Shown: positions 1-9,160, counted from the first letter of the stretch. The stretch is DNA of 64,000 bases from Hymenobacter chitinivorans DSM 11115 (GCF_002797555.1 NZ_PGFA01000001.1:3038001-3102000); one strand, 5' to 3'. Made by a program: numbers and translations. Notes: a model not told the origin generated them from the sequence alone.

Positions 1-255
1 CAAATCGGGGCGGTTGCTCATGGCCTGGGCCAGCTTGATAAACGTGGGCCCGAGCTCCTCAATCACCATCCGAACCCGCTCCCAGCGGCTGGTTTCGAAC
101 ACCGGCCGCTCGGCGTGCTGCCACGAGAGGCGGCGCTTCTGGGTAACGAGGCGGCGCAGGGCCGTGGACGTCACCACGTCCTCGAACCCGTAGCGCACCA
201 GCACCTCCACTACCTGCCGGATGCGGCTCAGATTGGAAATCGTGTTTTTAAACAT
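1..255 (-). CDS. AarF/UbiB (ABC1) family atypical kinase, N-terminal part
   Basis: The first 85 codons of a gene that runs off the left edge; the ATG is at 255. Residues 67-85 read ELGPTFIKLAQAMSNRPDL, the conserved N-terminal block of the ABC1/AarF/UbiB family. These are atypical protein-kinase-like ATPases linked to isoprenoid quinone synthesis or membrane lipid homeostasis. The catalytic part lies outside the window. It runs away from the phasin-like gene, with a bidirectional hairpin between them. A role in menaquinone metabolism is only suggested by the family and by menC 5 kb away. Confidence 0.8.
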   Translation of the reverse strand, partial: MFKNTISNLSRIRQVVEVLVRYGFEDVVTSTALRRLVTQKRRLSWQHAERPVFETSRWERVRMVIEELGPTFIKLAQAMSNRPDL

Positions 256-343
256 GCGGGCAGGGGCGGGAAAAGGACGGGTTTAGAACTGCAAAATACG
301 CGCTGCTCCCGAGCAATTGGGGCTAGACGGCAAATCGGGTACA

Positions 344-384
344 AAAAAGCCAGCGTCCCGCATTGGCAGGCGCTGGCTTTTCTT
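344..384. terminator. Bidirectional rho-independent terminator
   Basis: Stem AAAAGCCAGCG / CGCTGGCTTTT around a 15-nt loop, with A-rich and T-rich flanks. It stops the phasin-like gene reading leftwards and also lies upstream of the kinase start. Confidence 0.7.
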
Positions 385-403
385 AGCTAGAAAACACGGG
401 CGA

Positions 404-949
404 CTAAGCGCCGGCCGCGTCGGTGCCGCCGGCCGGGGCCGCGGGCGTCTCCTTCTTGGCCCCGGCCGACTTGCTGCCGCCCGACGACTTGGCCGCGCCC
501 GCCTTGGCCGCCGAGGACTTCTGGGCCGTACCGGCGGCCGAGCTTACTTTGGCCGCGGCTTGCTTGGTAGCGCCGGCGGCTTTGGCCGTGGTGCTCGCAG
601 CGGGCTTGGCGGCCGTTTTGGCGCCGCTCTTGCTGCCCGCAGCGGACGAAGAGGAAGCAGCCGACGACTTGGAACCGCCTTTTACGCTGCGCTTGAGCTC
701 TTCCACGTCGGAGTTGGAAGCCACACCCACGCTTTTCATGAGTTTGCTGGCAATGCTGCTGAACTGCTGCTCGAGCTCCTTGCGCTTGGTTTCGGAGTTC
801 TTGCGCAGGTCGTCCATAATCTTCTTCCCCTCCTGCTCCGACAGCTTGCTCTCCTTTACCAGCGCGTCGATGGTGGTTTGCACCCGGTCGCTGGTCAGCG
901 ACACGAAGCCTACGCCGGCATTGATGAATTTCTTAAACAAATCTTCCAT
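404..949 (-). CDS. Phasin-family-like protein with Ala/Lys/Ser-rich tail
   Basis: 181 residues. Positions 1-95 are amphipathic and helical (starts MEDLFKKFINAGVGFVSLTS), with charged heptads typical of phasin/PhaF-like polyhydroxyalkanoate granule proteins. Positions 96-181 are low-complexity Ala/Ser/Lys/Gly repeats resembling a histone H1-type tail, as in PhaF/PhaI proteins that bind both granules and DNA. No PHA synthase is visible here, so granule binding is inference; a nucleoid- or stress-associated helical protein is the alternative. It stands alone, with its own upstream -7 candidates at 1015-1053. Confidence 0.65.
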   Translation of the reverse strand: MEDLFKKFINAGVGFVSLTSDRVQTTIDALVKESKLSEQEGKKIMDDLRKNSETKRKELEQQFSSIASKLMKSVGVASNSDVEELKRSVKGGSKSSAASSSSAAGSKSGAKTAAKPAASTTAKAAGATKQAAAKVSSAAGTAQKSSAAKAGAAKSSGGSKSAGAKKETPAAPAGGTDAAGA

Positions 950-1014
950 GGTGCGAAACGGTTAAAAAAGGGTTGAAGTGGATGGGAAAACAACGCGGGA
1001 ACAACGGCCGGCCA

Positions 1015-1053
1015 GAAAAGTAGTATGCAAGCCGACTATTTTCGACAAACCTA
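1015..1053 (-). promoter_or_regulatory. Candidate Bacteroidota promoter elements of the phasin-like gene
   Basis: On the minus strand TAGGTTTG (1053-1046) matches TANNTTTG exactly and TACTTTTC (1022-1015) matches with one change. Either would give a leader of about 60-95 nt. No convincing -33 TTTG is seen. Confidence 0.4.
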
Positions 1054-1172
1054 CAAAAACAACGCTATATAGTTGGTGCTGAGGAATGAAATTTTCCGGC
1101 GGCTTTCTCATCGAGCGGGTTTTTTACAGGCCGTTGTCCCATTCCGGCGGGTGAAGAATCACTAACCAGGGC

Positions 1173-2150
1173 TTAAACCCGGGCCCGGGAATCGGGCCGG
1201 CGGGCCGGTGCGCGTAGAGAGTGGAGCACCCGGGCGGCGGCCTGCTGGGCCGCCCAGATGCCGTTGGTAAAGGCGGCGGCCTGGTCGAGGGCCTGCCGGG
1301 CTTCGGGCACGAAGCGCCAGAACAGATGCCACCAGTGCACCAGTCCCTCAAAGGTTTGCAGCGTCACGGGTACGCCGGCACACCGGGCTTTGGCGGCGAA
1401 AGTCAGCACGTCGTCATAGAGCACCTCCGAATCCGAGGTCTGGAGCAGCAGCGGGGGCAGCTCGTGCAAGTCGGCCTGCACCGGCGACACCAGCGGGGCA
1501 GTAAGGGGCGTAGTATCCGCGTAGAGGCCGCCCCAGCCCCGGATGGCCAGGGCTTCGAGCAGCTGCAGCTCCTCGTGGGCCACGCGCCGGATAGTGGCCG
1601 TGGGCAGTTCCAGGTCGGTCCAGGGTGAGAGGCCGATACCGGCGGCGGGCAGCGGCTCCCGGTTGTCGCGCAGGGCCAGCAGCAACGCCAGGGCCAGGCC
1701 GCCCCCGGCCGAGTCGCCGGCCACGATGATGTCGTGGGGGCGGTAGCCCTGCCGCAGCAGCCAGCGGTAGGCCAGCAGCGTGTCGTCGAGGGCGGCGGGG
1801 AAAGGAAAGTCGGGGGCTTTGCGGTACTCGATGGTCAGGGCGTGCATCGCGCAGCGCTGGGCCAGGGCCCCCACCGCGCTGCGGTGGGTATTGAGGGAGC
1901 CCAGCACGTAGCCGCCGCCGTGCAGATACAACAGCACCCGACGCGGATTGGCATTTTCGGGCTTGATCCACTCGGCGGCCATGCCCTCGAGGGAGAAGCA
2001 GTCGAGGTGGACGCCCCAGGGCAGAAACTGGAACAGGCTCCCAATTTCCAGGCTCAGGCGCATGGCCGCAATGCTGGGCCGGCGCCGGGCCAGGGGTGCG
2101 GTGGCCGCCGTCAGGAATTGTTTGAGGAGCAAATGCTGGGGGGAAGGCAT
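1173..2150 (-). CDS. Alpha/beta hydrolase, hormone-sensitive-lipase type esterase
   Basis: 325 residues from ATG 2150; a longer in-frame extension to 2231 is Ser/Phe-rich and unlikely. It has the HSL-family oxyanion motif HGGG at 77-80, the nucleophile elbow GDSAGG with Ser147, a late acid in SEVLYDDV and a histidine in HWWHLF, completing the Ser-Asp-His triad. No signal peptide is evident, so it is probably a cytoplasmic carboxylesterase for short acyl esters. The C-terminal 25 residues are Arg/Ala-rich and variable. It reads in the same direction as the acyltransferase gene upstream of it. Confidence 0.85.
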   Translation of the reverse strand: MPSPQHLLLKQFLTAATAPLARRRPSIAAMRLSLEIGSLFQFLPWGVHLDCFSLEGMAAEWIKPENANPRRVLLYLHGGGYVLGSLNTHRSAVGALAQRCAMHALTIEYRKAPDFPFPAALDDTLLAYRWLLRQGYRPHDIIVAGDSAGGGLALALLLALRDNREPLPAAGIGLSPWTDLELPTATIRRVAHEELQLLEALAIRGWGGLYADTTPLTAPLVSPVQADLHELPPLLLQTSDSEVLYDDVLTFAAKARCAGVPVTLQTFEGLVHWWHLFWRFVPEARQALDQAAAFTNGIWAAQQAAARVLHSLRAPARRPDSRARV

Positions 2151-2336
2151 TTGAAAGCGGGAATTAGAGGCAGAAAATCGGAAGCAGGGCAGCGCTACCA
2201 CGCGCCCGGACGTGGTACTTATGGGAGGCAAAACGGCCGCCGCGGGGGCAGCACCCGGGTAAGATATTGTCTTTTACTGACTGAGCCAGAACAGGTTTCG
2301 CAATTCGCGCCCGATTTATACTTTATACCTTCCGCG

Positions 2337-3497
2337 TTACATTTTCTGGCCCAGCTTATGGCCCTTATAGCCCCGGATGGCAATGGGAATCCAACCCAGA
2401 ATCGGAATAAAAAAGCTGAGCGTAAACGGATTGCGCCAGATCATGCGCAGCCAGGCCCCGGGGCTGGTCAGGTCGAGGCGGATGCCGCGCTTGCCTTTCT
2501 GGGTGTACTGCTTCTCGAACTCGGTGAACAGGGCGGGCCAGGCGAAGGGCAGGAAAAATGGGAAGGAGCGCCAATTTTCCCGGATCCGCTGCCACATTTC
2601 GCCCCAGCGGTAGGGCTTTTGGCCGTGCTGCTGCACGGCGGCGTCCATTTCGGCCTGCATACGGGCCCGCACCTGGTTCGACAGGTCCTCGTACTCGGCC
2701 CGGCTCAGTTCGTCGTGGGCTTTGTTGGTCAGCTCGTAGGGCTTGATGCGGGAGCCCAGCACGAAGGTGAGCTTGGCCGGGAAGGCCATGTAGAAAAACC
2801 AGGGCTGCAGCAGCACCATGAGCACAATGGGGCCCACGGGAATAAAAGGAATGCCGATTTTCTTGCTCAAATTGTTGAGCCAGTCCCAGCTGTAGGCGTA
2901 GGGGTTGAGGTATTCGCCGTTGATGGTATAGAACGGGATGATGTCGGTGCGGTGCTGAATACCCAGCCGGATCATACTCGTGGCGAGGCGCTGCAGCTCG
3001 TACTTGCGGTTGAAGCCCTTGCCAATGCCCGGCACGCCCTCCGGGTAGAGCATCAGGTTGTGCTCCTGGTAGTACATCATCGTCTCGAAGTTGAGCGTGG
3101 TGGCGTCCACGCAGCCGCAACGCTTCCAGAAGTCGCGCACCAGAAACGGGTTCATCAGGGCCGACTGCGACAACATGGGCGCCGACAGCGGCCGGGGCAA
3201 ATCCTGGAGGTCGGGCAGTTTGCGCCACAGGTGCGAGAGGGCCACCATGGCATCCCAGGGAAAGGCCATGCCCGAGTGGTTGGAGGCAAAAATCAGGGGC
3301 CGGTCGGGGTTGTTGCGCTGGGGGTAATTGTCGAAGCCAACCAGCTCGGAGCGGAACCAGACCCGGTCGAGCAGCTGCAGAATGTTCTTATCGAGCTCCC
3401 AGACGAATTCCTCGTCGAAGTAATCGGCGTAGATGTGCTGATTGGCCCGGATTTCGGGTGGCGGGGTCGGCAGCGCGGGCGAAGGAGCCGTGGGCAT
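2337..3497 (-). CDS. PlsC-like glycerolipid acyltransferase
   Basis: 386 residues. The acyltransferase block NHSGMAFPWDA is at 73-83, with the spaced H...D of the MGAT/LPLAT-like subgroup rather than the classic HX4D. The second block YPEG is at 151-154. Hydrophobic segments around 235-255 and near the C-terminus suggest peripheral or integral inner-membrane attachment. Likely acylates a glycerolipid, lysophospholipid or similar acceptor; the substrate cannot be read from sequence. A TACCTTAG element (3553-3546), one change from TANNTTTG, lies about 50 nt upstream. Confidence 0.8.
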   Translation of the reverse strand: MPTAPSPALPTPPPEIRANQHIYADYFDEEFVWELDKNILQLLDRVWFRSELVGFDNYPQRNNPDRPLIFASNHSGMAFPWDAMVALSHLWRKLPDLQDLPRPLSAPMLSQSALMNPFLVRDFWKRCGCVDATTLNFETMMYYQEHNLMLYPEGVPGIGKGFNRKYELQRLATSMIRLGIQHRTDIIPFYTINGEYLNPYAYSWDWLNNLSKKIGIPFIPVGPIVLMVLLQPWFFYMAFPAKLTFVLGSRIKPYELTNKAHDELSRAEYEDLSNQVRARMQAEMDAAVQQHGQKPYRWGEMWQRIRENWRSFPFFLPFAWPALFTEFEKQYTQKGKRGIRLDLTSPGAWLRMIWRNPFTLSFFIPILGWIPIAIRGYKGHKLGQKM

Positions 3498-3627
3498 CAG
3501 GCAAAAACGAGCGAGAAGGTGGGTGGCAAGGAAACGGACGGGCTTCTAAGGTAGAGAAATATACGGTCGGGAGTCCGCCAGCGGTGTGGGGCCCCGCATT
3601 TTCCTTTACTGCCGGCATGGTTGCCGC

Positions 3628-4917
3628 CTAAATTTCGCGCTTGAGCTGCACCTGGGCCGTGGTCAGCTCGCCGTTGGGCCGCTGCACGATGAGCAGGATC
3701 TTGCGCCCGTCGGCGGAGTGCAACAGGCGGCTGACCTGGGTCAGGGAGAAAGCACTGGCCGGCAGCAGATTGATGGACAAAATCTCGTCGTCTACCTTCA
3801 ACCCGGCCTTGGCCGCGGGGGAGCCTGGTACCACCTGGGTGATGACGTAGCGGCGGTAGTCGGGGCCGGCGGCCACCAGATCCATGCCGCACATGTCGTG
3901 CTCGAAAGGCTCCCGGTAGAGAATGTTGGGCCGTAGCAGCAGGTAGTTGTGGGTGTAGTCGATGATAATATCGAAGCGCTTGAGAAGCTCGAAGCCGATG
4001 TTGCCGTTGCGGGGCACGTCGGCGCGCATGGCCACGTCGGTCGAGTCAGGAAAGGAGGTGAGCAGGGAATTGAGCTGGTAGCGGCCCAGCGTCAAGCCCG
4101 TCACCCGGCCCAGGTAGCCGTTGATAAAGCCGTTGAGGCCTTTCCCGAGCTGGGAGCGGAGCCGCTTGGGCGGCAGGTGCAGTTGGTCGTTGGAAGTGGT
4201 TTCGAGCGAAAGGGCGTGGCCGGCCCCGGTGTCCAGAATCAGCTTCAGCGGTAAGTGCAGCGAGTCAGTGACCTGGACCTCGGCGGTGAGGTAGGGCTTG
4301 TTGCCTTCCAGATCCAGAGGTACCGAAGCCCAGCGCCGGCCGCGGGGCTTGCGGTACTGAGCCGGGTCGTGGAATACCACCAGGCTTTCGGCGGGCCGCA
4401 CCTCCACCACGAAGCTGCGAAAAACGTCGGAGCCCAGAATCCCGTGAATGGGCATGCCCACGTAGCCCGACAGATTCAGAATATCCTCCGACAGAATCAG
4501 GAATAGCATGGACTGGGCTTGCACGCCCGGCAGCTCCACCCGCACGTTGTTGGTTTCGGAGGCTTCGAGCGGGGCTTCGTTGCCGACGCCCGCCACCCGG
4601 AAGCTCCGGCCAATGCGCAGCTGCAGGGCCGAGCGCAGCGCAGGGTCGGTGATGAGGGAAGTACCCACACCCGTGTCCAGCAGGAAGTTGTACGGCCCCT
4701 GCCCATTGAGGCGGGCGTTGACGACAATCAGGTTGCGCTCCATCTCAAAGTGAAATTTCACTTTGTGGGTCTTCGGCTTCACAAACCGAAACGGCACGGA
4801 GACTTGGCCCGCGGCGGGCCCGGCGGTTAGTCCCAAGGCCAGGACCAGCAGCAAAAGCCACCCGCCCCGCCCGAGCAGGCTACAGCAACTCGACGTATAT
4901 GGGCGGGAGCAGGTCAT
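3628..4917 (-). CDS. Secreted retropepsin-like aspartyl protease with PDZ domain
   Basis: 429 residues from ATG 4917. An N-terminal hydrophobic segment (about 18-38) ending AAGQ is a signal peptide. Two half-lobes carry LLDTGVGTS (Asp81) and ILDTGAGHA (about residue 233), so a pseudo-dimeric retropepsin site may form in one chain. Residues about 355-425 look like a PDZ domain (GSPAAKAGLKVDDEILSIN). Such periplasmic proteases are common in Bacteroidota, with unknown substrates. The possible upstream extension (17 codons) adds only charged residues before the signal peptide. Confidence 0.8.
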   Translation of the reverse strand: MTCSRPYTSSCCSLLGRGGWLLLLVLALGLTAGPAAGQVSVPFRFVKPKTHKVKFHFEMERNLIVVNARLNGQGPYNFLLDTGVGTSLITDPALRSALQLRIGRSFRVAGVGNEAPLEASETNNVRVELPGVQAQSMLFLILSEDILNLSGYVGMPIHGILGSDVFRSFVVEVRPAESLVVFHDPAQYRKPRGRRWASVPLDLEGNKPYLTAEVQVTDSLHLPLKLILDTGAGHALSLETTSNDQLHLPPKRLRSQLGKGLNGFINGYLGRVTGLTLGRYQLNSLLTSFPDSTDVAMRADVPRNGNIGFELLKRFDIIIDYTHNYLLLRPNILYREPFEHDMCGMDLVAAGPDYRRYVITQVVPGSPAAKAGLKVDDEILSINLLPASAFSLTQVSRLLHSADGRKILLIVQRPNGELTTAQVQLKREI

Positions 4918-4983
4918 GGTGGGAACGTGGCGGCCTGGTAAGATAGCAAATTTTTCGCCTCCCCGCACGCCCCACCGGTATGG

Positions 4984-6054
4984 TTATTCCAAGTCGCCCC
5001 AGACGCCGCCCGGCTCGTAATACAAGTGGCCCCGCTGAATGGTCAACGGAGCAGCTATGTTGTTGGTATAGAGCTGCCCCGTGCCCAGGCCCTGCGGAAA
5101 GTCGGGCGGAGCAAACTGGGCGGCAAACTGGCTGATGGCGTTTAAGCCCACGTTGGACTCCAGGGCCGAGGTGAGCCACCAGGCAATACCGCGGGCCTCG
5201 GCCAGAGCAATCCAGCGGCGGGTGGCAGCCAGGCCGCCCACCAGCGTGGGTTTGAGAATGATGTAGGCGGGCCGGATCTGGTCGAGCAACTGCTCCTGCT
5301 GCCCCGCCTCGGTAATGCCAATGAGCTCCTCGTCCAGGGCCACCGGCACCGGCGACTCCCGGCACACGGCGGCCATGGCCGCCCATTGCCCGGCCCGGAT
5401 GGGCTGCTCGATGGAGTGCAGCTCAAATTGGGCCAGCTGCTGGAGCTTGTGCAAGGCTTCTGCGGGCGCAAAGGCCCCGTTGGCATCCACGCGCAGGGTA
5501 AGCTGCGCGGGCGGCGCCACGGCCCGGATTTCGGCCAATAGCCGCAGTTCGGTGGCAAAGTCAATGCCCCCGATTTTGAGCTTGAGGCAGGAGTAGCCGT
5601 CGGCCAGTTTTTTCTGGATTTGCTCCCGCATAAAGGCCGCGTCGCCCATCCATACCAGTCCGTTGATGGGAATTCCGGCCTGCCCGCGGCTGAAGGGCGT
5701 GTCGTAGAGCTGCCGGCGGCCTCCCTGCTGCCAGTCGAGCACGGCCGTTTCCAGGGCGAAGCGCAGGGCGGGCAGCTCCGCCGGCACCAGGGCCGCCGCC
5801 GTTTCGGGACTTAGCGCCGGATGGTTTTGCTGGTTGAATATCCGGCAGAAGTCGGCAATCTGGGTTTCCGTAGCGGGGCCGTAATCGGGGCTGAGGCCGG
5901 CCAGCGGGGCTGCTTCGCCCACCCCCACCCGGCCGGGCTGCACCGGGTCGGTGAGTTGCAGGTAGTAGGCGTAGTGCTCGGTCAGGGCCCCGCGGGAAGT
6001 GCGGGCCGGGAAGTTGAAGCGCAGCACGCGCCGGGAGTAGGAAAGGTGCAGCAT
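4984..6054 (-). CDS. menC: o-Succinylbenzoate synthase (enolase superfamily)
   Basis: 356 residues from ATG 6054. It dehydrates SHCHC to o-succinylbenzoate in menaquinone synthesis. Visible features are the KLKIG catalytic lysine block, DANGAF, IEQP, a metal-binding DE pair in ALDEEL, and the late TSALESNVGLNAISQ, which is very typical of Bacteroidota MenC. L-Ala-D/L-Glu epimerase is the main alternative within the superfamily, but that late block favours MenC. A TTCCTTTG element ends 5 nt before the ATG, so the mRNA may be nearly leaderless. Confidence 0.88.
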   Translation of the reverse strand: MLHLSYSRRVLRFNFPARTSRGALTEHYAYYLQLTDPVQPGRVGVGEAAPLAGLSPDYGPATETQIADFCRIFNQQNHPALSPETAAALVPAELPALRFALETAVLDWQQGGRRQLYDTPFSRGQAGIPINGLVWMGDAAFMREQIQKKLADGYSCLKLKIGGIDFATELRLLAEIRAVAPPAQLTLRVDANGAFAPAEALHKLQQLAQFELHSIEQPIRAGQWAAMAAVCRESPVPVALDEELIGITEAGQQEQLLDQIRPAYIILKPTLVGGLAATRRWIALAEARGIAWWLTSALESNVGLNAISQFAAQFAPPDFPQGLGTGQLYTNNIAAPLTIQRGHLYYEPGGVWGDLE

Positions 6055-6140
6055 GGGGGCAAAGGAAGGCAGATACGCGGCGAAGCAACAGGCAAGAGCC
6101 CGGTTTTGCTGGCCGCCGGCTAATAATTGCCAAAAAAAGA

Positions 6141-6181
6141 ACAAGCCCCCGTGCAAAACACGGAGGCTTGTCGGCTTAATG
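6141..6181 (-). terminator. Rho-independent terminator of the KGG protein gene
   Basis: Near-perfect 13-bp stem (ACAAGCCCCCGTG / CACGGAGGCTTGT, one mismatch) with a 4-5 nt loop. Read leftwards it is followed by TTCTTTTTTT (plus-strand A run 6131-6140). Confidence 0.8.
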
Positions 6182-6217
6182 ACGACGGGTTAGAGTCGTC
6201 GATACTTCAGACGGAAA

Positions 6218-6502
6218 CTATCGGGTGGCACCGCCCTGGTTGCTCCGTCCGCGACTAGCTTGGCCCCCCTTACGGCCAGCTTCACGGGCTTCCTCTGAAG
6301 TAAAACGGTGGCCGCGGCCACTCTCGTGCGAGGCTTTACCGCCCTCACTGGCGATGCGGCGCTGTTCGGCGGGGTCCATGGCGGCAAAGCCGCGGAGGCT
6401 CTTGCCGGCAGGCGAAGTTTTGCTGTTGGTGCTGCGGGCGCCTTGGCGGCCGGCCTGGCTCTGCTGCGAAGAGCCGCTGCGGGTTGAGTTGTTCGTAATC
6501 AT
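6218..6502 (-). CDS. KGG-motif general stress protein
   Basis: 94 residues, hydrophilic and probably disordered. The C-terminal half holds two KGG-type repeats (ASEGGKASHESGRGH and REAGRKGGQASRG), like E. coli YciG and Bacillus GsiB stress proteins. The N-terminus is Ser/Thr/Gln/Gly-rich. Family members are induced by desiccation, osmotic or stationary-phase stress; the molecular role is not established. Monocistronic, with its own terminator directly downstream. Confidence 0.85.
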   Translation of the reverse strand: MITNNSTRSGSSQQSQAGRQGARSTNSKTSPAGKSLRGFAAMDPAEQRRIASEGGKASHESGRGHRFTSEEAREAGRKGGQASRGRSNQGGATR

Positions 6503-6803
6503 AGTTTTGTAGGGTTTGGAGAACGGATGACTGACTTGCCCCTTCTAACGGGGCGACCTGTAACAAGGATAGGCATCTTCCCCCCAAAAACCGCCTCTAA
6601 ACCCCAAAATACCAACTACTACTGATGAGCTCTGCGTACTTAATAGGGAAGCTGCGCGATAAGTACCCACCCGAGTTTATGGCTGAGCTCAGGAGGTAGC
6701 ATTCTTCCCAGCCAATAGCGTATAAGTACCATCAGGAATTAGAGCAGTTCAAAACCCATTTTCTACTTTCCGGTTACCTTTCCACGCCCTCTTCCCCTGC
6801 CTC
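6503..6803. other. 301-nt intergenic region upstream of egtB
   Basis: Less GC-rich than its surroundings. It holds a 24-codon ATG frame at 6625-6699 (ending KYPPEFMAELRR) of doubtful status, and a TACCTTTC element (6775-6782), one base from TANNTTTG, 21 nt before the egtB ATG. No repeat or terminator stands out. Confidence 0.4.
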
Positions 6804-8111
6804 ATGACTTCTTCCCCCCTGCTCACTCCTGCGGCCGCCGCCCCGGCTACCGACGCGTTTCTGCCCCGCTTCCGCGCGGTGCGCCACCAAACCGAGGCCC
6901 TGTGCCGGCCCCTGCTACCCGAAGACACGGTGGTGCAGCCCGTCATTGACGTGAGCCCGCCGAAGTGGCACCTGGCGCACACCACCTGGTTTTTCGAAAC
7001 GTTTCTGCTAACCCAATACCAACCTGGCTACCAAGTATTTCACCCCGACTACGCCTTCCTGTTCAACTCCTACTACAACTCGCTGGGCAGCCGCGTGAAC
7101 CGGGCCGACCGGGGCACCTTGTCGCGCCCGGCCCTGCACGAGGTGTACGCCTACCGGGCCCACGTCGACGCCTGCATGGAAGAATTGCTGCTGGCCAATC
7201 TGGAGTTACCGGCGGCCTTTGCCGAGGTAATGGAGCTGGGCTTGCAGCACGAGCAGCAGCACCAGGAGCTGCTGGTCACCGACATTAAGTATATCCTGAG
7301 CACCAGTCCGCTGGCCCCGGCTTACCTGCCGGCTTCCACCGACGCGCCGGTTGCGGCCGCCCCGCCCCTGCCGGCGGCCCGCTGGCTGCCCGTGCCGGGC
7401 GGCGTGTACCGTATTGGCTACGAGGGGGAAGGCTTCTGCTTCGACAATGAGCAGGCCGCCCACGAGGTACTCGTGCCCGACTTTGCCCTGCAAAACCGCC
7501 TGGTGACCAACGGCGAGTACCTGGAGTTTATGCAGGCCGGCGGCTACTCCGATTTCCGCTACTGGCTGGGCGAAGGCTGGGAGCTGGTGCAGGCCCAGCA
7601 GTGGCAGGCCCCGCTGTACTGGGTACAGCGGCCCGAGGGCTGGTTCCGGTTTACCCACCACGGCCTGCGCCCTCTCGACCTGAACGCCCCGGTAACCCAC
7701 GTGAGCTTTTACGAGGCCGACGCCTACGCCCACTGGCAGGGCGCCCGCCTGCCCACCGAACAGGAGTGGGAAGTAGTTGCCCGCCGCTACCGGCCCGAAG
7801 CGACGACGGGCACTTTCCTAGAAAGCCGTAGCTTCGACCCGCAGCCGCTGCCGGCCGACGCCGACCCCGACCAGTGCCACCAGCTGCTCGGCGACGCCTG
7901 GGAATGGACGTATTCGGCCTACCACCCCTACCCGGGCTACGAGCGGGCCCCCGGCGCCCTGGGCGAATACAACGGCAAGTTTATGCTCAACCAGCTGGTG
8001 CTGCGCGGCGGCTCCTGCGCCACGCCCGAAAGCCACATCCGGCTCACCTACCGCAACTTTTTCCACCCCGACAAACGCTGGCAGTTTACCGGCATCCGGC
8101 TGGCCCGCTAG
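6804..8111 (+). CDS. egtB: Ergothioneine biosynthesis sulfoxide synthase EgtB
   Basis: 435 residues. Non-haem-iron enzyme that joins hercynine to a thiol donor (cysteine or gamma-glutamylcysteine) with O2. An N-terminal DinB-like domain carries HLAHT (56-60) and HEQQHQE (149-155), supplying the His ligands. From about 185 on is an FGE-sulfatase (formylglycine-enzyme-like) domain beginning VPGGVYRIGY and ending GGSCATPESHIRLTYRNFF. The length is usual for EgtB. egtD follows 59 nt downstream. No egtA or egtC is nearby, so the organism may use cysteine directly or keep those genes elsewhere (inference). Confidence 0.92.
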   Translation: MTSSPLLTPAAAAPATDAFLPRFRAVRHQTEALCRPLLPEDTVVQPVIDVSPPKWHLAHTTWFFETFLLTQYQPGYQVFHPDYAFLFNSYYNSLGSRVNRADRGTLSRPALHEVYAYRAHVDACMEELLLANLELPAAFAEVMELGLQHEQQHQELLVTDIKYILSTSPLAPAYLPASTDAPVAAAPPLPAARWLPVPGGVYRIGYEGEGFCFDNEQAAHEVLVPDFALQNRLVTNGEYLEFMQAGGYSDFRYWLGEGWELVQAQQWQAPLYWVQRPEGWFRFTHHGLRPLDLNAPVTHVSFYEADAYAHWQGARLPTEQEWEVVARRYRPEATTGTFLESRSFDPQPLPADADPDQCHQLLGDAWEWTYSAYHPYPGYERAPGALGEYNGKFMLNQLVLRGGSCATPESHIRLTYRNFFHPDKRWQFTGIRLAR

Positions 8112-8170
8112 GCCCGAAGCGGCCGACCCCGTCCTCTCTCATTTCCTCTCTCACTCCCCCATTTCCGTTC

Positions 8171-9160
8171 ATGTCGGCTTCCCCCGCTCCTACTCTTTCC
8201 CCGGTTGCTTCTTCTGATTTGGCCCGCCACGTCACGGAAGGGCTGCGCCGCTCGCCCAAAACCCTGTCGTCGATGTACTTCTACGACGACGCGGGCAGTG
8301 AGCTGTTCCAGCAAATTATGGCCCTGCCCGAGTACTACCCCACCCGTACCGAGTTTGGGCTGCTGCAAGCCCATCAGGAAGCCATTGGCCGGGCCCTGCG
8401 CCCCGCCGACCCGGCCGAGCCGTTTTTCCTGCTGGAACTCGGGGCCGGCGACGGGCTCAAAACCAAGATTCTGCTGCGCCACCTGCTCGAAACCGGGGCC
8501 CGCTTCACCTACGTGCCGGTTGATATTTCGGCGGCCGCCCTCGACGGGCTGGTAGCCAGCCTGCAGCAGGAACTGCCCGCGCTGCAGGTCGAGCCCCAGG
8601 TGTCGGACTACAGCACGGCCCTGACGCTGATGGCCGCGCGGCCGGGCCGCAAAGCGGTGCTGTTTCTGGGTTCCAACATCGGCAACTTCCTGCCCGCCGA
8701 CCGCCACGCCTTTCTGCAGCAGCTCACCCGGCCGTTGTCGGCCAATGACCGGCTGCTCATCGGCTTCGATTTGCAGAAAGACCCGCGCCAGATTCGCGCC
8801 GCCTACGACGACGCCCAGGGCGTGACGGCCGCCTTCAACCTGAACCTGCTTACCCGCCTGAACCGGGAGCTGGACGCGGACTTCGACCTGGCCGCCTGGC
8901 AGCACTACACCGACTACGACCCGCTTTCGGGCGCCGTCCGCTCGTTCCTAGTCAGCACCCGCCGCCAGCAAGTGGCGTTTGGCGCCCTGCAGCACCGCGT
9001 CGAATTTGAGGCCTGGGAAGTTATTCACACCGAGAATTCCTACAAGTTTACCCGCCACCTCATCGAGCAACTGGCCACCGACGCGGGCCTGCAGGTGCAG
9101 CACTTTTTCACCGACGAGCACGACTACTTTGCCGACGTGGTGCTGGCGCCCCAGCCTTAG
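8171..9160 (+). CDS. egtD: L-histidine N-alpha-methyltransferase EgtD
   Basis: 329 residues from ATG 8171; an upstream in-frame extension overlaps egtB and is rejected. SAM-dependent trimethylation of histidine to hercynine, the first ergothioneine step. Characteristic blocks are SSMYFYDDAGSELFQQI near the start, the SAM-binding LELGAGDGLKTKILL, GSNIGNF, and the C-terminal HTENSYKFT, all hallmarks of the DUF2260/EgtD family. Lies directly behind egtB on the same strand, so probably co-transcribed. Confidence 0.93.
   Translation: MSASPAPTLSPVASSDLARHVTEGLRRSPKTLSSMYFYDDAGSELFQQIMALPEYYPTRTEFGLLQAHQEAIGRALRPADPAEPFFLLELGAGDGLKTKILLRHLLETGARFTYVPVDISAAALDGLVASLQQELPALQVEPQVSDYSTALTLMAARPGRKAVLFLGSNIGNFLPADRHAFLQQLTRPLSANDRLLIGFDLQKDPRQIRAAYDDAQGVTAAFNLNLLTRLNRELDADFDLAAWQHYTDYDPLSGAVRSFLVSTRRQQVAFGALQHRVEFEAWEVIHTENSYKFTRHLIEQLATDAGLQVQHFFTDEHDYFADVVLAPQP

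Noticed and set aside
317..976. Two plus-strand frames over the phasin-like gene
   Set aside because: Both are shadows of the Ala/Lys/Ser repeat tail; the minus frame has a proper start, promoter elements and terminator.
1734..3554. 606-codon open frame antisense to the esterase and acyltransferase genes
   Set aside because: Lies opposite two genes with clear catalytic motifs; composition (Gly/His/Gln/Val) is that of an antisense shadow in GC-rich DNA.
7874..8170. 99-codon N-terminal extension of EgtD
   Set aside because: Overlaps the end of egtB in another frame; the EgtD family starts near ATG 8171.
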